NCBI GenBank assembly: GCA_016710435.1 | Contig: JADJVV010000008.1 | Location: 1 to 46,301, forward strand | Direction: 5' to 3' | DNA: 46,301 nucleotides | Origin: Hyphomicrobiales bacterium | GTDB lineage: Bacteria; Pseudomonadota; Alphaproteobacteria; Rhizobiales; Aestuariivirgaceae | Shown: in pieces, positions 39,701 to 46,162 of the stretch | Position numbering within the stretch: position 1 is the first letter of the stretch | Layout of the letters: the number at the start of each line of letters is the position of its first letter | The notes under the pieces: generated by a model | What the model was told of the DNA's origin: nothing | What the model saw: the letters and a program-made list of their open reading frames with translations, nothing else | Database searches by the model: none | Program-made: the position numbers and the translations under genes

Positions 39701-40021
39701 ATGCTCAACTTCTGGATGGGCCTCGTCGTGGGCTTGCGCGAGTTTGGCAACATGTCGCGCATCGTGACGGGACAGCCATCGTTCGACTACTCCGGGCCGA
39801 CTGGACTGCGCGCCGTTCCAGATGTTCAGAAGGCAGCGGAGCAGGCTGTGCAGGGCGATTTCGATACCGCATTCCGCAAGGCGTTCGTCAATGTTGCCGG
39901 CGACCTCTTCGGCATACCGTCTGCGCAGATCAATCGCTCCGTTACCGGGGCGCAAGCCATGTCCGAAGGAAAAACCGATAACCCAGCCGCGTTGCTCTTC
40001 GGCTATCAGGAAAAGCGCTGA
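33785..40021 (+). CDS. Giant polyvalent ejection protein with GNAT and HETGH modules
   Basis: 2078 aa. N-terminal 350 residues: ESARAFPDEVKRQAQIEAVD and a hydrophobic Gly/Ala helical part. Residues about 595-680: GNAT acetyltransferase (VSKIVVLDDLRGQGVGTAAM, KEFYKRFGFVENKG). Linker FDPNNPNILRQ, then a zincin-like metallopeptidase at 720-830 with HETGH (727-731). A module at about 950-1140 has different codon use (AKLGGLNKAAVIGEWG, GMAEMLAQYGYLSLDE). Then long coiled-coil and helical regions to a C-terminal hydrophobic part (YLLLYLAPPVLAVLLKQAIM). Large phage polyvalent proteins enter the cell with DNA and act on host targets. Here it also takes the position of the largest internal virion protein. 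Confidence 0.85.
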   Translation: MNDEFDTAGAVDAYLNDTGTNPAFDARINVAMSLDTPPDYEAELRQAAQRTGVPLESARAFPDEVKRQAQIEAVDFVQMAKDFPHTTRFLGNLSNSRLAHDDIPAMTQTERALRQMGGGALEALGMEVSGTGQLLDILQRRTIGDFAARWLPKPQAGGRPTPESLVGPLLGEGWRGAGGIVKDLARKDVMVPPQRQTFIDKVFGGIGQVGEQIVTLPITRGTSLYAQGADVMAEKIAPDTGASQEARDLSVATGAIITGVTERWALDKLLGPLDGHVKNAVAAALARIGIASASEGAQEFTENVLQDVTRKVLTNPEAKIDFSQSVEEGGVGAAVGGVVRAIVESALHVRGRGQRQIQAAAAAEQDAGAIAALSQLAAASKVRQRDATTFESFIRQATEDGPVENLYIDANALMQSGVADQVAQLSPAVADQLEVAAATGGQVRIPTAEFAANLAGQFDQQLIPNLKTDPQGYSQTEAAEYMQTQGAQLRQEFERVIAEKSDDATFKASAEMVKTTILEQLNTANRFTAPVHDAYASFVAQFYAVTAAKMGTTPEALYSQFPLRVAAQGVGGAQFNQGAVSTINDVRTAWAAAGVDGTVYEDGDVITVSKIVVLDDLRGQGVGTAAMQRLIDYADATGKIVALSPASDFGGNKKRLKEFYKRFGFVENKGRNKDFSMSESMYRPAGNRDTFDPNNPNILRQDKRGSFSPDTNLIVLLKGADLTTFLHETGHFFLEMTADLASRPDTPVEMQRDMQTLLAWFGVRDMAEWTALDFEEKRAYHEKWAEGFERYLFEGTSPSIEMHGLFQRFRAWMLNVYKSLKNMRVELTDEVRGVMDRMLATTEQIQTTQMARSMLPLFQTAEQAGMTPEAFKAYHDQALQATQEAIGTLEVRGLRDMQWLAGARSRELKRLQAEQKEVRAETMIEARRQVMEQPIYRAWQFLTNKLDQTDKIAPEVKAKSNPNVVDESRDTLLTAIAKLGGLNKAAVIGEWGADPADKPESGVFGKPVLRKKGGESIDGMAEMLAQYGYLSLDENGKWDLAEFEEKFGASVRGDDQYSLSVDYGQFEQPAKAGEGVEVSQMGASRLDRASVVEMYGKNHPVTEFLNSLRMLANGGLHPDVVAEQFGFSSGDEMARTLAIVEKPQVAIEALTDQLMLTEHADLATPEALEDAANAAVSSAAHARFVTTEYNALAAAANPTGQAGTDKNGRPIVRPLVPEAAKQFAAETIARQRVRNLKPGQYTAAESKAARAAEKAFKTGDIETAAAEKRNAVLSAYLAKAAYDARDNVEQGIRYLKKFDKASARKAIGADYGEQIDALLERFDLRQQSLKAIDRKASLAQWVESQQSQGIEPDLPPGLLDEAQRKSYKDMTVEEFRGLVEAVQQIEHLGRLKRKLLTARDQRDYETARDAIADGIIAHAGDRQANTRTPVTALGRAALGIARFGAAHLKASTIARVLDGGKDGGPMWEYFMRTANERADMETVMRQQATERLTEILRPVLALGRMEGKGTFFPTLKTSLNREQRIALALNTGNAGNLQRLLDGEGWSRGAIEPVLQSLTAAEWAAVQQVWDHFDTYREAIGEKERRVYGIEPEWIAPQQLTVISADGQALTLRGGYYPIKYDPRATLQAEQHDDAEAAKAMMAAGYTSATTRRSFTKARVAEVKGRPILYSLTGLYSGVNEVIHDLSWHEWLIDANKLLRSNTIDQAIREHYGPEWKQQLKHWVEAVARGDSAERHALEGLIGTLRHNVSIAGLGFNVVVAAIQPLGFSQSIVRIGPHAALRGLMRFMASPLELSREVNAKSVFMEERGRTRFRELNELRNQVQGQATVRQVIERHAFSMMLAMQRTVDLPTWWGSYDKALAEGNDEARAVSLADQAVKDSQGSGLVMDQSAIERGGPFVKLFTTFYTFMNTALNIGVERTMTANTTAQRARLASDYLLLYLAPPVLAVLLKQAIMPGDGEPDDKLKNLLGEMLNFWMGLVVGLREFGNMSRIVTGQPSFDYSGPTGLRAVPDVQKAAEQAVQGDFDTAFRKAFVNVAGDLFGIPSAQINRSVTGAQAMSEGKTDNPAALLFGYQEKR

Positions 40022-40082
40022 CGCGCCGGGAATCCATAACACAATTGTGCAAACTGACGATCAAGAATCGAGGTAGCTTATC

Positions 40083-42050
40083 ATGACGATTTCATCCGAT
40101 GACCGCGTAGCAGGTCCCTTCGCTGGAAACGGCGTAACCGTCATCTTTCCCTTCACGTTCAAGGTCTTCACGCAGGTCGACCTACGAGTCATTCAGACCG
40201 ATTCGAGCGGCGTGGAGACGGACAAGACGCTGACCACGCACTACACGGTCAGCCTTAACGCTGACCAGAATGTTTCGCCAGGAGGCTCGATCACGATGCT
40301 GGTTGCGCCTCCTGCCGGTCACAAAATTACCATCACGACTGCGCTGCAGTCGCTGCAGCAGACCGACCTGACCAATGGTGGAGGCTGGTATCCGCAGGTG
40401 ATTGAAGATGCGTTCGACAAATTGACTATTCTGGTGCAGCAGGTCGAGGAGAAGACCGACCGCGCCATCACGGTTCCTATCTCGTCAGGGGCGGGCAGTG
40501 GTGCGCTACCGAACCCGTTGGCGAGTTCGCTCATCGGCTGGAACGCCGCGGCGGATGGTCTGCAGAACTTCCCGCCGTCCGATCCTTCTGCATTCTCCGC
40601 GGCATTTGGGTCCAGTGCCGGTGCTGGGCTGGTCGGCTTCTCGTATTCGTCATCCTACGTTGCCTCAACTGTCGGGGCTTCGCTCAAGCAGCGCGGCATC
40701 AGCGTCATGGACGCACCATATTCCGCGGCTGGCGATGGCGTCACCAACGACGCGACGGCGATCCAGGCGGCCATCGATGCGGCGGCAGCCGTGCGCGGAT
40801 CGGTGTTCTTCCCGGCCGGCACCTATCTGGTCGCATCAGCCATTACCCTCAAGCCGGGCGTGATCCTGTTTGGCCTTGGCGACTCCCAGATCAAGTGGAA
40901 TGGTGGCGCCGGCTCGGTTGTCACCTCTGGGACGTCGACGATTTTGACCGAGGCCGGAATCATCGGCATCGACATCGATTCGAACACGGCGACCAAGGCA
41001 ATCGATCTGTTCAGCCCGCTCTATTCGGTGTTTCGCGACATTCGGATTTCGTCCAACTCGGCGACGCAGATTGTGCTCGACGTGCAATGCAATTCCTCTG
41101 GCGAGACGAACAGTTGGGGAAACCGGAACGCGGCCTTCAACAACTTCGATTCGATCTACCAGGATGGAATCGGCGGAACGGGACTGCGCCTGCAGGGTGA
41201 CGGGCCGACCGACGGCCCGGCCGTGAATGTGGTCACACTCAACAGCTTCAGAAATGTGCAGTTCGCCGGGGTTTCAGTGCGCGGCTTCGACTTCGCCGAG
41301 TGGGCAGACAACAACTATTTCGACGGCAACTGCTACGCGAACCTGATCGCCACCAATGCGGTCGGCTGCGAGATGAATACAGCCGATCCAACGGGAAACC
41401 GTGGCGTGTATTCCAATGCGTTTTCTCAGCTCGCGGTCGATGCCTTCGCAGGGGCTTTTACCGGGCGTGTTGGCCTGAAACTGAACAATTGCAAGAACAT
41501 CTTGGTTAACGCGTTCTATCAGGAGCCGGTTGCCGAGGGCGGTGATTTCGTCGCCTCGGCGAACGCGGTGAGCTACCGCATCGGGCACCACAAGGGCGGC
41601 ACCAATTCGATCTACTGGCGCGAGGTCGGTACGGCCTGGACCGGCGGAATGATACTCGGCAAGAACGCGACAACCGAGACGGTGGCGCTCGAGATTGGTT
41701 CCGGCCGTTCCGGCAACGGCATCAGCCATATCGACCTGATCGGCGATGCAACCTATACTGACTATGGGGCGCGAATATCGCGTCAGGCCGGGGCGAACGG
41801 CGCGACGCAGATTGCCCATCGCGGAACCGGGAACCTCGAAATATCGCAGGCCGACGCAGGCGGTGGAATCACGCTCTCAAGTTCTGGTGGGGTAGCAATT
41901 GCGATCAACAGCACCGGGATAGGATTCAACGGGGCATCACCCGTCGCAAAGCCTACCATCACCGGATCGCGTGGCGGAAATGCGGCTCTGGCGTCGCTTC
42001 TGACCGGGCTTGCAACATCTGGGCACATCACAAACAGCACCACGGCATAA
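40083..42050 (+). CDS. Tail spike / fibre with pectate-lyase-like beta-helix
   Basis: 655 aa. The N-terminal 150 residues (DRVAGPFAGNGVTVIFPFTF, YTVSLNADQNVSPGGSITML, DAFDKLTILVQQVEEKTDRA) are the virion-attachment domain of T7-gp17-like and spike proteins. From about 205 a right-handed beta-helix begins: AAGDGVTNDATAIQAAIDAA and GSVFFPAGTYLVAS are the Pectate_lyase_3 signature. It ends with a Ser/Gly-rich beta region and GNAALASLLTGLATSG. Likely the receptor-binding spike with polysaccharide-binding or degrading activity; catalytic residues cannot be identified by eye. Confidence 0.9.
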   Translation: MTISSDDRVAGPFAGNGVTVIFPFTFKVFTQVDLRVIQTDSSGVETDKTLTTHYTVSLNADQNVSPGGSITMLVAPPAGHKITITTALQSLQQTDLTNGGGWYPQVIEDAFDKLTILVQQVEEKTDRAITVPISSGAGSGALPNPLASSLIGWNAAADGLQNFPPSDPSAFSAAFGSSAGAGLVGFSYSSSYVASTVGASLKQRGISVMDAPYSAAGDGVTNDATAIQAAIDAAAAVRGSVFFPAGTYLVASAITLKPGVILFGLGDSQIKWNGGAGSVVTSGTSTILTEAGIIGIDIDSNTATKAIDLFSPLYSVFRDIRISSNSATQIVLDVQCNSSGETNSWGNRNAAFNNFDSIYQDGIGGTGLRLQGDGPTDGPAVNVVTLNSFRNVQFAGVSVRGFDFAEWADNNYFDGNCYANLIATNAVGCEMNTADPTGNRGVYSNAFSQLAVDAFAGAFTGRVGLKLNNCKNILVNAFYQEPVAEGGDFVASANAVSYRIGHHKGGTNSIYWREVGTAWTGGMILGKNATTETVALEIGSGRSGNGISHIDLIGDATYTDYGARISRQAGANGATQIAHRGTGNLEISQADAGGGITLSSSGGVAIAINSTGIGFNGASPVAKPTITGSRGGNAALASLLTGLATSGHITNSTTA

Positions 42051-42062
42051 TGGAGATTGACC

Positions 42063-42314
42063 ATGAACGTATCCGTACAAGAAACCGCAGACTATGTAGT
42101 CGTCGTCATCAAGAAGGAGTCGGCAGGCCAAGGAGCGGAGACGCCGGTTGCGTCTCATCCTTCTCCTGTCGTTGCCTCGCCGTTGCCGACGGCAACCCCG
42201 CCTGCTCCCGCGTCCGGCTCTGGCACGCAAAACTGGACGGCCGGTACCGGCCCGGAGCCAGGCCAACGGACAGAGGGAGACCAGAAGTTTTTAGACGACA
42301 TCCTGAAGGGGTAA
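42063..42314 (+). CDS. Hypothetical protein, 83 aa
   Basis: ATG 42063 follows GGAGATTGACC. The product begins MNVSVQETADYVVVVIKKES and is then Pro/Ala-rich and disordered (SPLPTATPPAPASGSGTQNW), ending DQKFLDDILKG. Possibly a tail-spike accessory or chaperone; no family recognised. Confidence 0.6.
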   Translation: MNVSVQETADYVVVVIKKESAGQGAETPVASHPSPVVASPLPTATPPAPASGSGTQNWTAGTGPEPGQRTEGDQKFLDDILKG

Positions 42315-42338
42315 GGCCGCTCCCCTGATTAAACGCAA

Positions 42339-42713
42339 ATGCCATCACAATTTGACGATGGGGAAGACGGTGAATATAACCGCCGCCAGTCTAGCAGGGT
42401 TGACATGCTACGGGATGTCGCACAGCATATCGCCGAAGAGAAACAGAACCGCCTGATTGTCACCGAGATGCGCGAACACCTCTCTATGCTGGCAGACATG
42501 CACAACGGCATTACGCCAGACGAACATCGAACGCTGTTCGATTGGTGGCGGGAAGAGGTGGCGCGCCGGAAACTGCGCGCGGACCGATGGGAAAAGGCCA
42601 AGCAGACGGTGATCGGCTACCTCATCATTACCATAATGGGCGCGGTAGTGTCGTTCGGGCAGCCGCTGGGCAAGATCGTGCTGGAAAAATGGCAGAACTG
42701 GATAACAAAGTAA
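42339..42713 (+). CDS. Single-pass membrane protein, lysis region
   Basis: 124 aa. The N-terminal 90 residues are charged and helical (MLRDVAQHIAEEKQNRLIVT, RTLFDWWREEVARRKLRADR); then one transmembrane helix (VIGYLIITIMGAVVSFG) and a short tail (KIVLEKWQNWITK). With its place between tail spike and endolysin it could be a holin-like or spanin-related protein. The topology (long cytoplasmic N-terminus, one C-terminal helix) is also that of small phage membrane proteins of unknown role. No good ribosome binding site found. Confidence 0.6.
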   Translation: MPSQFDDGEDGEYNRRQSSRVDMLRDVAQHIAEEKQNRLIVTEMREHLSMLADMHNGITPDEHRTLFDWWREEVARRKLRADRWEKAKQTVIGYLIITIMGAVVSFGQPLGKIVLEKWQNWITK

Positions 42714-42880
42714 TGTTTGATACCTTGCGCTGCAAACACGATGTGCCATACTCAATTGTCTGTCCGCAATGCGTGTTGCTGGCAATGGATAGGATCGAGC
42801 GCGACCGCGACTTACTGACCGACGACTTGCCGCAGCCGGCACTGCCGACCGTGCCGTGGGGGTTCGATAACCATGATTGA
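42713..42880 (+). CDS. Small Cys-containing protein, 55 aa
   Basis: ATG at 42713 overlaps the preceding stop (TAATG); an alternative ATG at 42689 has GGAAAA upstream and adds eight residues. The product contains LRCKHD and IVCPQCVLLAMDRIERDRDL, a possible metal-binding knuckle. Located in the lysis cassette; function unknown. An 8-codon frame (42873-42899) overlaps the next start and is probably only a coupling relic. Confidence 0.55.
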   Translation: MFDTLRCKHDVPYSIVCPQCVLLAMDRIERDRDLLTDDLPQPALPTVPWGFDNHD

Positions 42881-42895
42881 GGAAAAATCAGCCAA

Positions 42896-44140
42896 GTGAC
42901 GCCGACCGAACTACAAGCTGCAACCGGCTGCACCAGCCAAGCCGCCGATCGGTTCGCTGCGCCGATCACAGCGGCAATGAACGATTGGGCGATCAACAAT
43001 TCCGTCCGTCAAGCCGCGTTCATTGCCCAGATTGCCCACGAGTCCGGGTTGTTCAGGTGGTCGAAAGAAATCTGGGGACCAACGCCAGCTCAGGAACGGT
43101 ATGAAGGCCGCGCCGACCTCGGCAACGATCAGCCGGGGGACGGAAAGCGCTTCCTCGGCCGCGGGCTGATACAGATCACCGGCCGGGCCAATTACCGTGA
43201 TTGCGCGGCGGCGATCGGTGTCGATCTGCTGAACCATCCGGAACTGCTTGAGCAACCCGGTCTGGCCGCTCGATCAGCCGGCTGGTTCTGGCATTCGCAC
43301 GGCTGCAACGCACTGGCCGACACCGGGGACTTCGAGGCCCTTACCCGCCGCATCAATGGCGGGATTAATGGCTTGTCAGACCGCATAGCGCTGCACAAAC
43401 GGGCCACGGCGGCTCTTATCATGGCCGGCAATACCAAAGCCGCGCCAGCGCCTGAAACACAGCCTGCAGCCCCAATCGTCGAAGCCGGGCACATGGCTGA
43501 CCCAATCGAGGTCGAGCAAACCATCGCAGAGAGGAATCCCATGCCAGCCCAATCCAGCAGCACATTCAGCGACATCGGCAAGACCGTCGGCGGCGTTGTC
43601 AGCTTCGCCAATCCATTTCTCGGAGCGGCCATCTCGGCGCTGTCCGGCCTGATTCCTGAAGTTGCCAAGCTATTCCCGCCAGGCAGCGAGGTCGCGCAGC
43701 GGAATGTGGCGCTGGCCTCTGCGGTGGTAGATCACGTTACCCAGGCCGTGGGGGCCGCAAACGCCCAGGACGCTGTGCAGCGCATCGTCGATGACCCTGC
43801 GGCAGCGCAGTCAGCGCAGCAGGCCGTGCAAGCCGCGTGGTTCGATCTGCAGGAGGCTGGCGGCGGCGGGATACAGGGCGCGCGTGAATACTCGCAGAAG
43901 GTCGCAGAGAGCGGCGCGCCGCCCTACAAGCTGCCGTCACTGTGGATTAGTGTTGCGCTGCTTCCCCTCGTGTATTTTGTCGTGGTGCGAGTGCTGACAG
44001 CGCCCAAGGATATTTTCTCCGGCGAGGTCCAGTCAATGGTAATCGGAGCCGTCATCGGCGCCGTGCTCGGAAGCATCACGACTTACTGGCTTGGCTCTTC
44101 TTCGGGGTCGCAGAAGAAGACTGATCTGTTAGCGAAGTAA
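42896..44140 (+). CDS. Endolysin (GH19-type) fused to holin-like membrane domain
   Basis: 414 aa from GTG 42896. Residues 1-185: GH19 lysozyme/chitinase domain (FIAQIAHESGLF with E49, RFLGRGLIQITGRANYRDCA, LAARSAGWFWHSHGCNALAD, FEALTRRINGG). Residues about 186-215: Ala/Pro-rich linker. From residue 216 (MPAQSSSTFSDIGKTV) a region resembling 3TM gene-transfer-type holins follows: hydrophobic segment about 228-255, membrane helices about 346-367 and 379-401. The internal ATG at 43541 has its own site AGAGAGGAATCCC, so a 199-aa holin-like product may also be made from the same frame. In related phages the two functions are usually separate genes. Confidence 0.85.
   Translation: MTPTELQAATGCTSQAADRFAAPITAAMNDWAINNSVRQAAFIAQIAHESGLFRWSKEIWGPTPAQERYEGRADLGNDQPGDGKRFLGRGLIQITGRANYRDCAAAIGVDLLNHPELLEQPGLAARSAGWFWHSHGCNALADTGDFEALTRRINGGINGLSDRIALHKRATAALIMAGNTKAAPAPETQPAAPIVEAGHMADPIEVEQTIAERNPMPAQSSSTFSDIGKTVGGVVSFANPFLGAAISALSGLIPEVAKLFPPGSEVAQRNVALASAVVDHVTQAVGAANAQDAVQRIVDDPAAAQSAQQAVQAAWFDLQEAGGGGIQGAREYSQKVAESGAPPYKLPSLWISVALLPLVYFVVVRVLTAPKDIFSGEVQSMVIGAVIGAVLGSITTYWLGSSSGSQKKTDLLAK
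43541..44140 (+). CDS. Candidate internal translation product: 3TM-type holin-like protein
   Basis: In-frame ATG at 43541 within the endolysin gene, preceded by AGAGAGGAATCCC at proper spacing. The 199-aa product would have a central amphipathic domain and two C-terminal membrane helices (SLWISVALLPLVYFVVVRVL; MVIGAVIGAVLGSITTYWLG), resembling separate holins encoded after endolysins in other phages. It would let the cell produce holin without tethered enzyme. Independent expression is inferred. Confidence 0.5.
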   Translation: MPAQSSSTFSDIGKTVGGVVSFANPFLGAAISALSGLIPEVAKLFPPGSEVAQRNVALASAVVDHVTQAVGAANAQDAVQRIVDDPAAAQSAQQAVQAAWFDLQEAGGGGIQGAREYSQKVAESGAPPYKLPSLWISVALLPLVYFVVVRVLTAPKDIFSGEVQSMVIGAVIGAVLGSITTYWLGSSSGSQKKTDLLAK

Positions 44141-44361
44141 CGCCATTCGAAACCGGCGCTCCGGCGTCAGCGTCAGTTTCTACGCATGCCAGCGAGCAAG
44201 CTGCGCATGACAATCCGATGCAGTTCGCCGTCGCTTCGCTCGAACTTCTGCGCCGGCGGCGAGTGTGGCGGATAGAAATCCGGGCTTGGAAAAGTCAGAC
44301 GTATGGTTCGGCGGGCGTGTTGCGCACTGGTTCTCGATGGCCGAAGTTTCGGCCCGAGAAA
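44141..44361. other. Convergent intergenic region, no supported gene
   Basis: About 220 bp between the end of the rightward lysis genes and the first attC-like element of the leftward array. A minus-strand frame of 84 codons (44173-44427) starts within the attC-like site and has no good ribosome binding site, so I do not call it. A strong hairpin (44333-44358: CTCG, GGCCGAA, loop GT, TTCGGCC, CGAG) lies at the array border and could terminate leftward transcription. Confidence 0.5.
44333..44358. terminator. Hairpin at the end of the leftward array
   Basis: CTCG-AT-GGCCGAA and TTCGGCC-CGAG pair over 11 bp with an internal AT bulge and a GT tip. No T run follows on either strand, so intrinsic termination is uncertain. 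It may instead mark a recombination boundary. Confidence 0.4.
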
Positions 44362-44463
44362 GCACAACGTCAGGCTAGGCCGCGGCGCGCGTAATGGGCG
44401 CCAGTGTTTTTTCGTTCGCATCGTCACGATTACTTCGCCACGTCAATTAGCTGCGCGTTATGC
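44362..44463 (-). other. attC-like recombination site, long type (site A)
   Basis: 102 bp. In gene orientation it runs from GCATAAC (44463-44457) to GTTGTGC (44368-44362). The TAA stop of the upstream ORF (44460-44458) lies inside the first box. The inner boxes TAGCTG (44448-44453) and CAGGCTA (44371-44377) pair with one extrahelical G. The 60-bp centre contains a further imperfect GC-rich stem. It lies at the outer end of the array, next to the late genes. Confidence 0.7.
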
Positions 44464-44811
44464 CCCATGCGCGCTGCCGCGGCAACCAGCACCGGGAGCC
44501 CGAACGTCTTGGCCAGCGTCCTGCGGTTTAAAGGTGCCGTACGCCGCACACCCAACAGGTGGCGGAACCTGTGACGCACCGTCCGAGTTTGACCCCGCCT
44601 CAGTCAGGTGAACATCAAGTGACCCCGTTCGGATTTGCCCTCGGTAGTCGGATGTCCCGACACCGGCAGGAATAACAATCCGTCGTGGCAGCGTCTTTGG
44701 TCCATGCGCCACTCGCCTGTTTTCGCAATGAATAGGCCCCTCCGGCCTGCTGTAAGTTTCCACATACCCACCCCGCACACTCAGCGCCACGGTGCCGGCA
44801 GCTTGAGTCAC
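44458..44811 (-). CDS. Hypothetical cassette protein, 117 aa
   Basis: GTG start at 44811 after CGCAG (weak ribosome site); the frame is open through the whole cassette and ends with TAA inside the GCATAAC box of site A. The product begins MTQAAGTVALSVRGGYVETY and includes PKTLPRRIVIPAGVG and a Gly/Ala-rich C-terminus. No family recognised. It is bounded by attC-like sites at 44362 and 44846, giving a 484-bp unit. The coding evidence is moderate because the start is weak. Confidence 0.5.
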   Translation of the reverse strand: MTQAAGTVALSVRGGYVETYSRPEGPIHCENRRVAHGPKTLPRRIVIPAGVGTSDYRGQIRTGSLDVHLTEAGSNSDGASQVPPPVGCAAYGTFKPQDAGQDVRAPGAGCRGSAHGA

Positions 44812-44845
44812 CTGCGTGTGTAGCGGTTCTGGCTCAGCTGTTCCA

Positions 44846-44885
44846 GGCTAACCAGTCATGCAGCGCGCTTACCTTTGCGTTAGAA
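44846..44885 (-). other. Short attC-like site (site B)
   Basis: 40 bp. In gene orientation it runs from TTCTAAC (44885-44879) to GTTAGCC (44852-44846). The preceding gene stops at 44887, directly beside the first box. The inner pairing (GTCATGC with GCTTAC) is imperfect. The element is shorter than usual attC sites, so it may be a deleted form. Position 44879 is equivalent to position 1 of the window. Confidence 0.5.
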
Positions 44886-44886
44886 C

Positions 44887-45210
44887 TTACCGGACCGCTG
44901 TCACCGTAGCGTTTGGATTTTCTTCGCACGCGGAAAGATACGCACGCACAAAATCAACCAGCCCGTCGTAATCGCCCCATTTATTCTCTGGGTCGAACTC
45001 CTTGAAACTCTCCGGGTCGCTCAGAAGCAGCGCCAAGCCTTCACGCAGCGGCTCAATCAACTGCGCCGCTTTTGTTATGCCAATTTCTTCTGGCCTCCAC
45101 AAGTGCTTGTAAATCCCCGCCGCACTAGCCATCTTGTTGAGGTTGTGGGTAATGTTACTGGCGTAAATCGTTGTTTCGCGTACTTTGCTCAAACGCACGC
45201 TGAGGCTCAT
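44887..45210 (-). CDS. Conserved small cassette protein, intact copy, 107 aa
   Basis: ATG 45210 follows GGAGAAAACAT. The sequence MSLSVRLSKVRETTIYASN, HNLNKMASAAGIYKHLW, RPEEIGITKAAQLIEPLREG, WGDYDGLVDFVRAYLSAC, ending with a Thr/Val-rich tail, is a compact helical protein. As I recall, close relatives occur widely in phages and mobile elements without known function. This is the repaired version of the gene at 9-330. Its TAA stop lies 1 nt from attC-like site 44846-44885. Confidence 0.75.
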   Translation of the reverse strand: MSLSVRLSKVRETTIYASNITHNLNKMASAAGIYKHLWRPEEIGITKAAQLIEPLREGLALLLSDPESFKEFDPENKWGDYDGLVDFVRAYLSACEENPNATVTAVR

Positions 45211-45254
45211 TATGTTTTCTCCGGTTGGCTCGTGGTTCGTCTTGCACGGGCTGT

Positions 45255-45491
45255 CTAATACTGGTTCGGCGTCTCGCGCAATGGCGATCCGCAAAGCTCC
45301 TCGCGGCGCAAGTAGTCCATCGCCATTGCCGGCAGGTCGTGATCCGGCGCGGCTTTCCGCAGCGACCTGGCGAGTTTCGCAACCAGCATAGCCAAGCCGC
45401 CCACGCCCTGCAGGTCTTCGGCCTTCTTCGCACAGCCAGCCGTCAGGCAGTTCGGCGGGTCTTCCGGGTCTCCCCATGCTTCCCAACCCAT
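45255..45491 (-). CDS. Hypothetical protein, right copy, 78 aa
   Basis: Right-end copy of the gene at 330-616. ATG 45491 follows GGAGAGGATAGACC. A C-to-T difference creates a TAG after NQY, ending the protein before the TAATG coupling seen in the left copy. Small indels also alter residues 14-30, so this copy is probably less accurate in its first half. Confidence 0.5.
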   Translation of the reverse strand: MGWEAWGDPEDPPNCLTAGCAKKAEDLQGVGGLAMLVAKLARSLRKAAPDHDLPAMAMDYLRREELCGSPLRETPNQY

Positions 45492-45568
45492 GGTCTATCC
45501 TCTCCGTTTCACCAGCCGCCGAACCTGGCAGTCAAGCGGACGCCGTTCTGGCGCCGCTGACTTCTGTG

Positions 45569-45768
45569 TTAGCCCCATACGGTGCGCCAGTTTTTCAGCC
45601 GCTGCGTCGAGCCTGCGCAGATGCACCTGCTTTCCGTGGGGCTTCAGCGCCTTCATTTCTGCGCACCGCTCACTGCTCGCCTATGTTTATCGCGGCTTCG
45701 GTCAACTCAATATCCCGGTGGGCATGCGAGTAGTCGTTCAGGTGCTTGCGCTTCGTTTTTTCGCCCAT
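45569..45768 (-). pseudogene. Frameshifted right copy of the 67-aa cassette gene
   Basis: ATG 45768 and the GGAGGAAC-type ribosome site are kept and the first 27 codons match the left copy (696-899). The frame is then lost near 45690 and stops after about 30 codons. The segment 45630-45690 differs from the left copy by several indels, more than elsewhere in the repeat. Confidence 0.6.
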
Positions 45769-45854
45769 AGTTCCTCCGCGGAGTGGCCGTGGCATAACGA
45801 CTGCGATCCAGGCGCGACCGTTCGGCGTCGGCCTGATCTAAGCGTTCTGCGTCT

Positions 45855-46097
45855 TCAATGCGCCCGCTCAGAGCGCCAGTTACGCCCATCTTGCGTCTTG
45901 GCGATGTATGCTGCTGCGATTTCGAGTCGTTTAACCGTTTCCGGCTGCCCAACAGTGGCGCACATTCCGCGGCTGCACACACTAACCAACATCATCAGCG
46001 CATTTGCAACATCATGCACCGTGTTGCATTTGCAGGCGTTAACGTAGTCCTGACTCATCTTTCCAGCAATTACTTCGGCTTCTTCAGGTGTAATCAT
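45855..46097 (-). CDS. Small conserved protein, intact copy, 80 aa
   Basis: ATG 46097 follows AAAGGAGCGAAC. The product begins MITPEEAEVIAGKMSQDYVN, includes NALMMLVSVCSRGMCATVGQ and ends near RNWRSERAH. It is the intact version of the gene at 987-1226. It lies between two attC-like sites (45792-45850 and 46118-46168). Function unknown. Confidence 0.65.
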   Translation of the reverse strand: MITPEEAEVIAGKMSQDYVNACKCNTVHDVANALMMLVSVCSRGMCATVGQPETVKRLEIAAAYIAKTQDGRNWRSERAH

Positions 46098-46162
46098 GTT
46101 CGCTCCTTTTTCGGTTGTCAGAACCTTACGGATGTACTAGTTGTCATCGGCTCACCTCAGCG

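Noticed and set aside
44173..44427. Leftward 84-codon gene
   Set aside because: Its start lies within the attC-like site A, it has no ribosome site, and two other frames are equally open in this GC-rich stretch.
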